Source of the DNA: Eurosta solidaginis | Lineage: Eukaryota; Arthropoda; Insecta; Diptera; Tephritidae | Assembly (NCBI RefSeq): GCF_040869045.1 | Contig: NC_090319.1 | Location: forward strand, 381,315,601-381,379,600 | Direction: 5' to 3' | DNA: 64,000 nt | Part shown: positions 36,633 to 49,150 of the stretch, in pieces | How positions within the stretch are numbered: the first letter of the stretch is position 1 | How the letters are laid out: every line of letters starts with the position of its first letter | Program-made: the position numbers and the translations under genes | Notes under the pieces: model-generated | Seen by the model: only the letters and a program-made list of their open reading frames with translations | The model's database searches: none | Told to the model about the DNA's origin: nothing

Positions 36633-38885
36633 CATCACAACAACAAAAACAGCAAGCAGCCACTGTTGTGTACTTGTACACATTAAGGAAAGCAACACTT
36701 ACGTACATAGAAGGCGACGAAGAATATCTTACATACACATATGTAGTCATCAGCTAAGAGAAGAAGCTGTTACTCACACATACACACGCATATGGCTAGA
36801 AGAAAAGCATAAACTACAAATATACATGTATATAGCTGGGTAAACAAGCATGTGGTGCAGATGTTCTAGAACACATGATCTTGAAACGACTAGACCTTAG
36901 GAGAATTGGCGAACGAGATAACCGAGAGTAAAAAAGCAGCGCAAGCTCAGGAATCAGTAATCATTTTGACATAAATACGCTATCAGTTGTGAAGTGAAGT
37001 ATAATTGTGAAGTACTGCTCCCAAAATAGTCTAATAAAGACCATTTTGCAATACTTAATATTGGAGTTATTTATTCGACAGTTCAGCGATTCGAACGTTA
37101 GCAGAAGGTGTTCCCAGGTTTCGTTACAATATGCATAGAATTTCTTGTCAAAAATCTCGAAAGTCGTCGTTACCATGATACAAAAACTGGAGGTAGTTCC
37201 ATTTAGTGTGACGTTAGCCACTTGACTTTTGCGGGGACAATGACAATTTCACCAAAAACAAGCTACCAGATAGAAAAATTATACGAATTTTTTAAATTTT
37301 GATGTATTTCATATGAACGGATACGACTAAATTACTTTCGTAGTTATTTTAAATAAAAAATAAAAAAAAGAGCCGCATGCGTTGGAAATTTTTAAATACA
37401 TTTCGTATCACCCTAGAAAAGAAGATTTTTAATAAGTTTTTCGAGCTCCCGAAAATTACCTTTGGTGGAAGAAACATGGATCGAAGTATACAAAGCAAGA
37501 GAATATAGCCTTCCTAAATGTCCGTACGTTTGCTCAGAACATGCTGACAAAATATACACGTTTGTAAATTGATTGCCCAAAGGAGGGCCTTATTAACCGA
37601 AACCGCAATTTCTAAAAAGTTTATCATATTTAAACGCATTTTTTATGAAATTGAATGGTGATAAATTGGCTACAAGTCCACATTTTTTATTTATTGCATA
37701 ATTCAAGCGCAGCGCTTGAGGAGGGAATTGTTAAACCATTTTGAAGGGAGAACATTGCCCGGTAGCTCTGCAGGTTAGCCACTAGTTATGATAGTTGTTT
37801 TGCCCGCTGTACCAGGGGTCACCTTGGGCAAGCCTCGCCTATACACATTCTGTGCCCTTTTAGCATTGACATGGTAGTAGCGTCCCACAAACGTAACAAA
37901 TTAAACACCTACCACTCACTGCAGACTTTGGATGTACACTTTTTCTCAACATGCCTTGAGAAATATCCACTGTAGAGGCATGATAATATGGCCATGCTAG
38001 AACAACAGGATTTTTCGTATATTTTTTTCTGTCTAGGGGTCAAGCTGCCATAAAGATATGAGTCATTACCCACTATTTTTCAATAAAATTGCATGGTTTA
38101 TTGATTCTCAATAGATATGTATGCATATAAATTGTGCTAAAGCATATTATTATTATCTCAGATGACCATTGCGTTTTCATCCTGAAGGAAAATTTCCATT
38201 CCGAAAAACCACAATTTCACCTTAAACAGTGACGGTATAGCAACGCTTCATGTGAGGTATGTGAGAACTAGGGCAGGGCTGAATATTAGGCTTTATTAAT
38301 TTCATTATATATAGGCGACTGAGGAGCTTTTGAAACCAACTTAGCTGTGAGCTGTGTAAACATAAAACTGGGAAACCCTGATTGTTGTAGAACTCTTGCT
38401 TTTCGATTTCACCAAAGCGAAAAACGACAGGAAATATTTATTATTTATTCGGGTTTTTCAGCCCTGCCTTGTATTACATAATTATTGAATTTATTAAATA
38501 TGTACTGTATAATGAACTTTTCCCTGCTCAGTGGAGATAATCCGACTTCTTGCAGAGTTCAGCAAAGATAAAATACTTTTTAATAAGATTTTTAGTTTGT
38601 ACTTAAATCAGGGACGATCAAAAAATTGCACTCAGAAAAGAACTTAATTAACCTTTTTTACATATAGCCTTACACAGCCATGACAAAAGCCCGTTGCACA
38701 GCAAATAATATCGTTTGCTTGATTTATATTTTCGTTTGCTTCAATAATAGTTGGGTATGGAGCTAGAAGGATGTATTCTGCAGGCTCAATTGCTTAAATT
38801 TTTTATTCATATCGTATTATTCTGTAGCTAAGGTCGTGTTTTAGAAACCGATATATTTAATGTTAAGTTTTCGAAGGCTTAAGCT
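36633..38885. other. Unassigned sequence
   Basis: No gene or element recognised. An 86-codon minus ORF at 36961-37221 has no known motif. Confidence 0.5.
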
Positions 38886-39131
38886 TGCCAGGCTAAGACT
38901 CCAGCTATTAGGAGTGATACAGCTGGATACAGATCTAGAAGCAGCAAGTGGCTTAAGTCCTAGGAAGCTGTTGTATTTGCCAAGAGGACGGAGTTATTTT
39001 ATAACATAGGTCCTGGTTTTTGATAGGGTTTTTCAGTTTGGTCGTTAAAACAAACTTCTTGTAACACCACGGACTCATTCAGTCTATGTGAGGTCCTCAT
39101 GGATTGGCCAGTTCAACCTAACCTAACCTAA
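38886..39131 (+). pseudogene. LINE 3' end with CCTAA tail (plus-strand copy)
   Basis: The frame reads ARLRLQLLGVIQL and EAASGLSPRKLLYL, matching the minus-strand copy at 34387-34690. An untranslated segment with CTATGTGAGGTCCTCATGG follows, and the copy ends CAACCTAACCTAACCTAAG. It is severely 5'-truncated. Confidence 0.75.
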
Positions 39132-40100
39132 GCTTTCGAAGGTTTTCTTAATTAGCGTACAGTTACTTTTTTTGGCTTTTTAGTTTTGCTCCGGAAAAAC
39201 AGTTATATTTTTAGTTTTTTATTTTGCTCGGAAAATAACAGTAATTTTATTTGAATTAAAAATTTTTTCTCAAAAACTTTTATTTTCGGACTTAAATTTT
39301 TAGAGACTGCTAAATGTAGATATGTATATGCACATGCGTTAAAAAAAGTGACATATTCGATATTTTTTTCTACAGATTGAGTATCTTGAAAAATTCACAG
39401 ACAGTTGTAAGTGAGGGCATATATTTTGGCTTCTGGCATTTTAATTATTTGGAAGCATCTGCCAGTACTGGCTGAGTTATTATTACACAAACATAAAGCT
39501 ATAAAATTTATGAAATTGCTGTTGTGTGGGTCACCAGATCAGACAGAAGAGTTATAACTATAATTTATTTTATTGTTTTCGTTTATTATATTTTGTTCTA
39601 TCATGACGCGTGACGTGGTGTTACAAATAAGTAATTAACATATGCGAGGGCACTATATATGTAAGTTATTACGTAAGTTACTGGATCTTTCTGAATCAAG
39701 AAGCATTGATGGATTGTAAATGGCAAAACTCACAATGGTTAGTTGGCGGCTGTTATTGAGAGGAAAGGACTTTATACTCCTTGAAAGATGGATAGTCGTA
39801 AATTTTACTTAGTTAAGCAAATAACTGTGATAAGGAAGCGTAAAACCCCAAACTTGAATCCGGTCGTGAGGAGATTTGTACTGCTGAACATTATCGGTAC
39901 ATTGCCATATGTTTCAATTGTTTGTCTGGGCTAGCTATGTTAGAATACGAATTCTTGATTCCTTTGAAGTGCAGAAATCTACTTTTATTTAATCGTATGA
40001 AAACAGTAAAATGGACTATGAGTCCTGAATTCTGCTGGTTACAATATCCCACGGCATGCACATACTGCATGTTTAATTCAAGTTGATATGTCTGTATGTA
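39132..40100. other. Unassigned AT-rich sequence
   Basis: No feature recognised. Confidence 0.5.
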
Positions 40101-40379
40101 CAGCAGCGAACAGAAAAATAGCAGTGGTAATTTTGATCAGATTTCGTCGATTAAATACTTCTTTTTATATTTCCGATATTGTAAGAAAAGAACTTTAACA
40201 AATTTGATAACTAAAACTATGCAAACGAATGTCGAAAACGCTTCGAAAAAAATTGAAAAAATTCCAAAAATCGAGAAAATATTTAAATTTTTAATTGGGG
40301 TTCTTTGATTTTTTTAAACGGTTTTTTTTAGCTTGACTTGACAGGCTGGTTGGTTGGATGGCACGAATTTTGTAATTGA

Positions 40380-41075
40380 AATTTAAGTAACTTCCCGATA
40401 AGCTACAAGCTTGAAACTTGGAATATAGCAGGCATGCTTAACGAACGAAACGATATCATTTCGTTACGATAATCAACGTTAATAAACGAAACGAAGTCAT
40501 TTCGTTTCGTTTATTAACGTTAAGAACGACAAATTAACGTTAATTTGACGATCTTAACGTTAATAAACGAAACGAAGTGACTTCGTTTCGTTTATTAGCG
40601 TTGATTATCGTAACGAAATGATATCGTTTCGTTCGTTAAGCATGCCTGGAATATAGTTCAGAACACGATGACAATGCAATAATAAGAAAAAAATCGCCGC
40701 TAGGTGGCACAATGATCGAGATATTCACAAAAATTGTATTTGTGGTCCAATTCGGCTTATATTTGGAACACATAATACATACAAAAATAGAAAGCGACCT
40801 ATGAAAAAAAAATCGACACTAGGTGGCGCAAGGATCGAGATATTCAAAAAAATCGTATTTGTGGTCTGATTTGGCTCATATTTGGTACACATAATACATA
40901 CAAGAATGGAAAGCGACCTATGAAAAAAATCGCCGCTAGGTGGCGCAAAGATCGAGATATCGTATATGTGGTCCGATTTGGTCCATATTTGGAACACATA
41001 ATACATACATAAATAAAAAGCGACCTATGATGTCCGATTTGGCTCATATTTGGAACAATATTACATACGGTAGAA
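40380..41075 (+). repeat. 118-bp tandem array (about 3.3 units) with a related leader
   Basis: CTAGGTGGC recurs at 40700, 40819 and 40936, each followed by GATCGAGATAT, a CATATTTGGAACACATAATA-type block and AAAGCGACCTATGA. A fourth partial unit ends near 41070. The leader (AGCTACAAGCTTGAAACTTG near 40401) is related to the array at 58770-59150. The palindrome 40429-40648 interrupts the leader. Confidence 0.85.
40429..40648. mobile_element. 220-bp near-perfect palindrome, hAT-like foldback MITE
   Basis: The element begins CAGGCATGCTTAACGAACG and ends with its exact complement. The arms run about 96 bases with two mismatches and are separated by about 28 bases that are themselves partly self-complementary. 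Identical 8-bp repeats GAATATAG flank it (40421-40428 and 40649-40656). An 8-bp duplication and a CAGG terminus are typical of hAT elements. No ORF is present. Confidence 0.9.
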
Positions 41076-41273
41076 GTGACATCAAAATATTTTGGAGTTG
41101 GAGGAGGGACAAGCATCCGTGGCGCAGAGTGGAGTAAAGTCTTTGGAAGGATTATGTATTGAGGACTTAGATTGTAACAAATTGTCAGGAAAGAGTCCTT
41201 GTAATAATGAGTCACTAAATGAACTAAATAGAATGAGAAATAATAGGCAATTAAATAAAGACTAAAAACTTGA

Positions 41274-41715
41274 AAATAAAATAATTTAAAAAAAATGTTT
41301 TAAGTTAAACGGTTTTATTGAAAACAATACTTACATGAAGTAATAATAATACTGAAAGCTAGGAAATAATTAGGTAGGTCCTAGGTACTAGTTATTACAC
41401 TCCCCATCAATCTAGGGTGTTGATCAGACAATTAATTAAAAGCGTTGGACGCGTCAAATTTCTATTGATAGTCATATATAAGACCAACTGAACCTTAATA
41501 AGGTTATGCTACGCCTCACATTTTTAGAAATTTCACGCACCCAACGATTTTATTTAATTGTCTGATGAACGCCGAAGATAGATGAGGAGTGTGACGACTC
41601 GCACCTAGGACATACCTAATTATTTTCTAGCTTTTAGTATTATTATTACTTTATGTAAGTATTGTTTTCAATAAAACCGTTTAACTTAAAAAAATTGTTT
41701 TTAATTATTTTATTT
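41274..41715. mobile_element. 442-bp foldback element with about 170-bp inverted arms
   Basis: AAGTTAAACGGTTTTATTGA near 41301 has its complement near 41670-41692. Pairing continues through the CAATACTTACATRAAGTAAT block and CAGACAATTAA for about 170 bases at roughly 90% identity. A short loop lies near 41465-41530. No ORF or clear target duplication is present, although AT-rich flanks also pair. Confidence 0.8.
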
Positions 41716-42064
41716 GAGTGTGCAGTTCTGTAGTCTGACAAAGTGCCAGTTATAAATTCCCTAAAATTCGCATTGATTTTTGAAACTTTTTTTCCGAAGG
41801 ACATTTTCATATGGAAGAAAATCTGAAACAACCTTCGGAAAAAGGTTTACAAAAATCAGTGCGTATTTTGGTGACCTCTACTTGTGCTTTTTAGACTAAA
41901 ACTGATTGGGCTGCAAAACTGCATATCGTAAAAACTGCAATTCGTAAATTATTCTCCAATTTTCGAATTTTTTGAAAACATTTCTGAAATTGATTTGCAT
42001 AGTTTTAGTTACCAAATTCATTGAAATCTTTCTTAAAATACTGCTGCATTTCTGTTCACTGCTG

Positions 42065-44120
42065 TACATATATCTGCCATAAAACCAATTCCATTTCAAA
42101 GTGTCATGCCAACTTACTTAAGCTTAAATACAAGATCCTTCAAAGACTGTAGGCTTGAGAAAACATGCGTAGTAGTCTTAAAATTATTTACGCCAATAGT
42201 TAGACTAAGCATAGTCGAATTAAAAAAAAAATTTGAAGTAAATCAAAAAGAATCTTGCTTTTCATTGGCGTATCAAGTTGCTATAAATCTGATTAAAGTT
42301 TTGCACCCTACGCATTTGACGCGACCAACTGCAAGTATTTGACACTTTTGCAGATTAAAATTAACGAGTTTTAATTCTTTTTCAGTGTCTTGACAACATT
42401 TCTCGTGTTGCTGCCGCATGTTTGGAATTTGATGCTTTGTTCGTTGCATTTGAGAAATAAATACATTTTTTAATAGTGAAACTTCATGAATGAGACTTCA
42501 AAACCCACTAGACTTATAGATTGTGTGATATATACATATGCGCTAGTTATTTATGCATTTGCCAACAAACCCTGCAGGAAATTTGGTATCTTTTCTGACT
42601 TAAGACATATTTGGGATATGCTTTCTCCAAGAGGTCGACCTGCGTAAGTAGGAAACAGTGGATATCTAGAAGAGTTAAGTCAACTTTGATAACATGTTGG
42701 AACTTTTTTCAGTGTTGGTTTCGGGACTCCGGGTTACAGTCCGGAATACTATTTTTGAAGTCTTTATTAAGTGACTAGTTCAATTTTATCCAGGCTGAAG
42801 AGGACGTGCTGCTTCTTTTGCCGAAATAATTAACCTTACACTATTTGTGACAGATTACATTCTACTGTTTTTGTTGTCGTAATGGCAAGAAATTTTATCG
42901 AAGTTCTACGGTATTGACAATATTTTATTAAGCACTGCATATGAATTTCTTTTACAGCATAACATACTGATCATAGTAACAGCTTTTCCTACCGGCTATT
43001 GTTTAATTAAAATAAATATATTCGCTCACCTTAACACCCCACACAATGTCACAGCATACGTTTGATTTAACACTCACGCGTGTATCTATGCGTCGATTGT
43101 ATTTACGCTTTCCTGACAGATAAATATCTGCATATGTGAATATCTTTACACCTAAATACGAGCACACATGCATATGTAATTATATATGCACTGCTATGCA
43201 TAGAACAATTTTCGCTATTCAACCATTCTATGTGGTGTGACAGCTCTTTGTAGGCCTCTATCAAAGGTGTTTATTTTTAAAGATGGCAGCTCTATCGTAC
43301 TTTGTGTTGACAAATCAATATCTCAAGCGTGCGACGATGAGTAGGCCGCTACAACACATGACTTGTGTGCTGCAGTGCCAGTTACTGGAAAATGAACTGT
43401 CTTGATGTTTGGAATTTGCCGACTGGCTCACCGCAGCATAGAATTGCCTCCATTCCTACCGCCCACTTTTTTTGCTGCGTACAATGCGATTGTATTGTTT
43501 TATTTATAGCTAATTAATTAAGACTGTACAATAGATTTATAGTGTTCATTCTTGGGACTTCCTTCAAACCGTGAACCGATTTTGCATCCGGGTTATTGAA
43601 GCTAACCATTCAACAGAATTGTTATGTTTTAAATGTTGAAATATTTACACAAAATCCGCCTTTCTTGTGTCTCATATAAAACGGAAATTGTAACTTATTT
43701 CATTTTCCCCTAGAGAACGGAAATTTTTACTTTTCAAGGAAATTGAGAAACAAAAGTTCCGTTCGCAAATTTTTTGCAGACATTTCATCTCGAATAGAAC
43801 TGTTTCCTAATCCCCTCAGCAAATCAAAGTTGTACCACGAAGATAAACGGTAAAAAACAAAAATTAACAGTACTTATTGCAACACGAAAATTTAAAAGGC
43901 GATGAAAAGATATTGAAAAGAATTTGAAATGTAAACCAAAAAAATAATAAATTTTTATGTGAATAACTTATAAAATAACTCAAAAAACGATGACAAAGAG
44001 AAACAGAAAGCATAAAGGGATAGTGAAGAAAAGAAAACAGCTAGTTGGAAAGAGAAAACTGAAAGTGATATATGTTAAAGGAAAAGGAAAAAAAAAACAA
44101 GAACAGGAAATGAACGGAAA
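42065..44120. other. Unassigned sequence
   Basis: No gene or element recognised. The ORF at 42106-42342 has no known motif. Confidence 0.5.
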
Positions 44121-44655
44121 ACAAGAGAGGAAGGCTAAGGTTCGGGTGTAACCGAACATTACATACTCAGCTGCCAAATTACAGCTTGCAAAACTTTTAA
44201 ATTACCTTCTTTTAAAAGTGGGCGTGGCACCCCATTGTCCAAAATTTTACTAATTTTCTATTCTGCGTCATAAAGTCAACCCACCTACTAAGTTTCATCG
44301 CTTTATCCAACTTTGGTAATAAATTATAGCACTTTTTCGGTTTTTCGAAATTTTCGATATCGAAAAAGAGGACGTGGTTATAGTCCAATTTCATTCATTT
44401 TAAATAGAGATCTGAGACGAGTGCCCAGGAACTACATAACAAATTTCATTAAGATATCTCAAAATTTACTCAAGGTATCGTGTTTACGGACGGACTAACG
44501 CACGGACAGACATGGCTAAATGAATTTCTTTTTTCGCCCAGATCATTTTGATATATAGAAGTCTATATCTATCTCGATTACTTTATGCCGTTACGGGGTA
44601 CCGTTATGCGAACAAAATTAATATACTCTGTGAGCTCTGCTCAGCTGTGTATAAA
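44121..44655 (+). mobile_element. Family 1 element, copy E, internally deleted
   Basis: The left end (GAGGAAGGCTAAGGTTCGGG with the hairpin and ACATACTCAGCTG) is joined directly to the 3' half that begins CCAAATTACAGCTTGCAAAA. It continues to the right end CTCTGCTCAGCTGTGTATAA. The 130-bp units and the first half of the body are absent. The same deletion form is seen at 54743-55237. Confidence 0.8.
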
Positions 44656-45285
44656 GACGAAAAAAAAGGAAACTCCAAGGAAATGAACGAGAAGAGGAAG
44701 AAAAACTAATATGTATTTTATAATGAATGCTTACTTGTTTGTTTGTTCGTGTTGTATAAATCACCAAACGATGCGCTTAACGAACGTTACCTGTGTTTGC
44801 CGATATCGTCTTCTAATGGTGATTTGAAGCTTACGTTGTCGTTTCTCGTCTAGCTTTACGTTATTCATCACCTGCACGAAAGCAGTTGTCAAATTCTACT
44901 TTATTTTCGCTTTCACAGCAGCTGTTCGTCATAGAGAATGCCGATATAACCCAAAAGTCAGCTGTTATCGTTTTTCTTATCATAATTGCTAATTGTGTTA
45001 CAAACAGATGAACGACGATTGATTGACACGCAGGCAGATTTTTCTACGGGATCTCCTTTTTTACGGGAAGTGGCGCAGGAACCGACCAAGTTGAAAAAAA
45101 ATTAATTGATCTTGCGATTTGCGTGAAATGTGGTACATGGGTTGCTTCCCTACTAAATAAAAATTGGGGGACTTTTCTTTCCCAAAAGTGGATTAGCGTT
45201 TCCAAGAGGAACTGAATGAAGTTAATTATGTGGCGCGGTTTTGAGACAGAAATCAGTTTAGTAGTTATGATTGAATATGGAGTTA
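44656..45285. other. Unassigned sequence
   Basis: No feature recognised. Confidence 0.5.
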
Positions 45286-46545
45286 ATATATTTATATTTA
45301 TTTATATTTATATTTATTTATTTAATCAACAAACAAGGTGTTTATAGACTGTTAATATACAAAACTTCAAGTTTACATAGCTTATTTAAAAAGTATAGTT
45401 AACTTTATGACAAGTATCTGATTATCAGATTCTTAAATGTAAATTTACTACAACTAAAATCAAACGCCAAGGAATGGGAATAAGCATTAAATTGAGAAAG
45501 TGTCCTCCTAAGGGGACCATTCATTGCATAAACCGTTCTAGCAACACCCATATAAAACAAATCGTTACAACGAAGGATACGACAGGGTACATTAAAACGA
45601 ATTTTCATGAGGAGGTAAGAACAGTCAATTGAGCCCGAAACGATATCAAAAACAACGCACATTGACAACAGAGTTCGCCTGGAGTCTAGTGACATAAGAT
45701 TTATCAATAAACATCGAGAGTGATATGATGGTACAGAGTCTACAAAGTTCATCGACCGCAATGCAAAGCGCATACAAGCTCTCTGAACAGACTCCAACCT
45801 CTTGATATAAACTCCATGAAAAGGTATCCAAACAAATACCGCATACTCCAACCTCGATCTAACTTAAGATGTGTACAATAGTTTGAGAGTATAAGGATCT
45901 GAAAATGATGAGCAGTTACGGCGGATAAAAGCCAACATCGCGTACGCTTTAGAAACTATATAGCTTATGTGAGTGGTAAAAGTCAGCTTGGTATCAAAAT
46001 ACACACCCAAATCTTTAACTTCAGCTGACCCTTTTAATTGAACGTCTGAGATAATATACGATGTAGGAACTAAACCAGAACCTTTAGCATAATTGGTAAA
46101 ATGATACTTACCAATATTTAGGAATAGAAGATTACGAACACACCAATGGTATAAGTTTCTAAGCTCATTTTTTAAGATTAAAGAATCATCCAAGCACTTG
46201 ATTTCATGGTAAACTTTTACGTCATCAGCATAAAGAAGAAACTTACACCTTGAAAAGCAAGATGGTATGTCGTTAATAAATATGACAAATAATAGCGGAC
46301 CCAAAACGCTGCCCTGGGGGACACCGGAAGTTGGGGCGAATCGAAAAGATGACACATTATCTAGGCGAACGACACAACTTCTGTTCTCTAAGTAAGAACA
46401 GATCCACGTCAGAAACTCAGAGTGAAAGCCCAAGCATTCAAGTTTTGCCAGTAGTATTCGATGCGATACCCTATCGAAAGCCTTAGAGAAATCAGTATAG
46501 AACGCGTCGATATATGTGAAATTGAACAGCAAAAGGAATCGAAAA
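45286..46545 (-). pseudogene. LINE reverse transcriptase fragment, one in-frame stop
   Basis: From 46532 the minus frame carries the RT motifs YTDFSKAFDRVSH (residues 12-24), TSGVPQGSVLGPLLF (68-82) and LLYADDVKVYHE (99-110, catalytic YADD), then LGVYFDTKLTF. The frame meets one TAA at 45864-45866, where Leu is expected (LLYTS-stop-VRSRLEYA). It then continues in the same frame as LEYAVFVWIPFHGVYIKRLE to 45405. Upstream of about 46545 there are stops, so the copy is 5'-truncated. The 3' tail at 45286-45335 is a TAAATA-type repeat. A CR1/jockey-group element is likely. Confidence 0.9.
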
Positions 46546-47394
46546 TCATATGGTCAATTGTTTTGTCGCACCAATCCGAACGCAAGCACAGTCAAAATCC
46601 ATAGCATATAAATTGAGGCGCGACGCACTTTGATCCCTATGATACACCACGATTTAAATGGTATATTTTTAACAGTAGTATTTTTTTCTGAACAGGTTAT
46701 GCCAATTTCATACAGAAACTTAATGGAATCAGAATTTTGTTTAATGAAATAATTAGGTTTTCATTCTAATACAGAGCCAATTGCTAAATTTAACAAAAAG
46801 TTCGTAAAAAAATTGATTTTTCGAGTTCCAATTGTATTTCTGTCCATATTCGCGTTAAAAAATTTGTAATGGAACGTCCGACTTAGGTATACAAAATCAC
46901 GCATACGTAAGTAATTTTGCTAGTGCGCTTGCTTCCTAGCTATTTTCATACCTATCCACCTCATTTATTGATTGTATGCCAGTCATTTATTGCCAGCTAA
47001 ACATAGATCACCCTTGTTTTAAAAAGTTGACATATGTTTTCGTATTTGTACGTCGTTCTTTGTTTATTTTGTCATGCGGTAATTTTATATGCTTTCAGTC
47101 CTCTTGAAATATCTATTTTTAAATTATTTATTTTCAAATTGAAATTTATATATTTTTGGCTCATCTACATACACGATGGTCAAGGTTGTAGAATAAAGAT
47201 GAAGAATAGGGGAGATATGTGAGAAATTTGAAGCAGAATTTTCAGGTACATGTGCAGGGGCACACTAAATAGGCGCAGGAGATGTGTGTAGAAGTGGGGA
47301 CTTTTAAAATCAGTTAATGTAGATATGAAAAGAGTTTTTTTCTATTCAGAAAACTTCTACTTATGTATATGCACCAGCCATATACCCAATAATA
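46546..47394. other. Unassigned sequence
   Basis: No feature recognised. Confidence 0.5.
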
Positions 47395-48440
47395 ACAAGT
47401 AAAGGTGTCTCAGTTCGGGTGTAACCGAACATTATATACTCAGCGTAAGGAGCTTCAATTGTACATTTCATTTCAGATAAATTACTTTTCTACATAACAC
47501 GTGGCACCGCCCGTTTAAAAAAAAAGTGTCTCCCCATTTCCTCTTAAAATAAAACTTGATAAGTGAAATATCATTGATTCAAAACTATTTTTTGCTAAGT
47601 TATAGCTTATTATAATTCTAGTTTACGACACTTTTATCTAAGTTGCCGTGGTCTCTAACCGATCCCCTCCATTTTTACTAGAAATATTTTCTGCTATAAG
47701 GAAAATATGTGTACAAAATTTCACTACGATATGTTAATTTTTCTTCGAGTTATGGCTCCCGAAACATAGAAAATTGCTGAGTCATAAAAGGGGCGGTGCC
47801 ACACCCATTTTCAAAAATTTTAGTGTTTTCCAATTTAATGTTATAATTTAATTCAGAAAGTAAAATTCTATTGATACAAAGCTGTTTTTCGCTAAGATAT
47901 GGCTTATTATTTTCGTATACGACCCTTTTAAAAATCTTTTATATAAAAGTGGGTGCGGTCTTTAACCGATCTCGTCCATTTTTGCTAGACACATTTCCTG
48001 CTATAGGAAAAATTTATGTACTCAATTTTATTACGATCCGTTAATTTTTCTTCGTGTTATGGCTCCCGAAACATAGAAAATTGCTTAGTCATAAAAGGGG
48101 CGGTGCCAAGCCCATTTTCTTAAATTTGAAGTTTTTCCTATTTATTGTTATAAATCCACTTGGGAAATGAAATACCATTGATATAAAGCTCTTTTTGCAA
48201 AGATATAGCTTATTTTATTCCTCCACGGCCCTTTTAAAAATCTTTTATATAAAAGTGGGCGTGGTCCTTAACCGATTTCATTAACTTTTCTTCAAAGCAT
48301 TCCTAATAGTAAAGGCAACCTCTCTGCCGAACTTTGTTAGGATAGGTTTAACGATTTTTGATTTATGATTAATAATATTTGTAAAATTGATTTTATCAGA
48401 AGTGGTCGGTGCCACGCCCATTTAAAAAAGGACGGGTGGC
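47395..48440 (+). mobile_element. Family 1-related element, copy F, with triplicated internal unit
   Basis: The left end CAAGTAAAGGTGTCTCAG with the TTCGG/CCGAA hairpin and TATACTCAGC is typical. The body differs from copy A: an internal unit of about 307 bases is repeated, with TAACCGATC or TAACCGATT near 47657, 47966 and 48272. Each unit includes GTTATGGCTCCCGAAACAT and a GGGGCGGTGCCA motif. The right terminus is not recognised. Confidence 0.7.
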
Positions 48441-48629
48441 ACTCGGAGACTGCCGCTGTAAAGCTATTGCATATTATCAACTTATGCAATTATAATATTT
48501 ATGCAACATTTTGTTTTCTTTGATATTAATTCAAGTTTTGCCTTTGATATTAATTCAAGTTACACTTTTTAAGTGGGGTGACCGATAAGAAAACAAATTT
48601 TTTACTTTTATTGAATGAATGAGAAGTTA
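48441..48629. other. Short unassigned spacer
   Basis: Contains a short direct repeat TTTGATATTAATTCAAGTT near 48519 and 48543. Nothing else is seen. Confidence 0.5.
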
Positions 48630-49150
48630 ATATTGACTTTAACTTTAACCTTATTTTTAACTTAAACTTTAACTTTAACTTTATTTTTAACTTTAACTTT
48701 CAATTTAACTTTAACATTCACTTTAACTTTAACTTTAACTTTACTTTAACTTTAACTTTAACTTTAACTTTAATTTTAACTTTAACATTCACTTTAACTT
48801 TAACTTTAACTTTAATGTCCACTTTAACTTTAATTTTAACTTTAACTTTAGCCTTAACTTTAACTTTAACTTTAACATTCTCTTTAACTTTAACTTTAAC
48901 TTTAACTTTCACTTTAACTTTAACATTCACCTTAACTTTAACTTTACTTTAACTTTAACTTTAATTTTAACTTTAACTTTAACATTCACTTTAACTTTAA
49001 CATTATTTTTAACTTTAACTTTCACTTTAACTTTAACATTCACTTTAACTTTAACTTTAACTTTAACTTTTACTTTTACTTTAACATTCACTTTAACTTT
49101 AACTTTAACGTTCACTTTAACTTTAACATTAACTTTAACTTTAACTTTAT
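48630..49150 (+). repeat. ACTTTA hexanucleotide array
   Basis: AACTTTAACTTT sequence runs for about 520 bases with occasional ACATTC and ATTTTA variants. The minus strand reads as Lys-Val repeats, which is an artefact. Variants such as CATTCACTTTAACTTTAACT recur regularly, so short blocks have been copied. Confidence 0.95.

Larger units (their letters stand above)
40101..42064. mobile_element. Tc1/mariner-like ends enclosing a nested composite
   Basis: After TA at 40099 the left end reads CAGCAGCGAACAGAAAAATA. Before TA at 42065 the right end is the complement of CAGCAGTGAACAGAAATGCA. About 200 bases inside each end are also related (both include ACTAAAACTATGCAAA or its close form). The 2-kb length and TA flanks fit a Tc1/mariner element. 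The interior is filled by a tandem array, a hAT-like palindrome and a foldback, and no transposase is readable. The two ends might instead be independent copies in opposite orientation. Confidence 0.6.
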
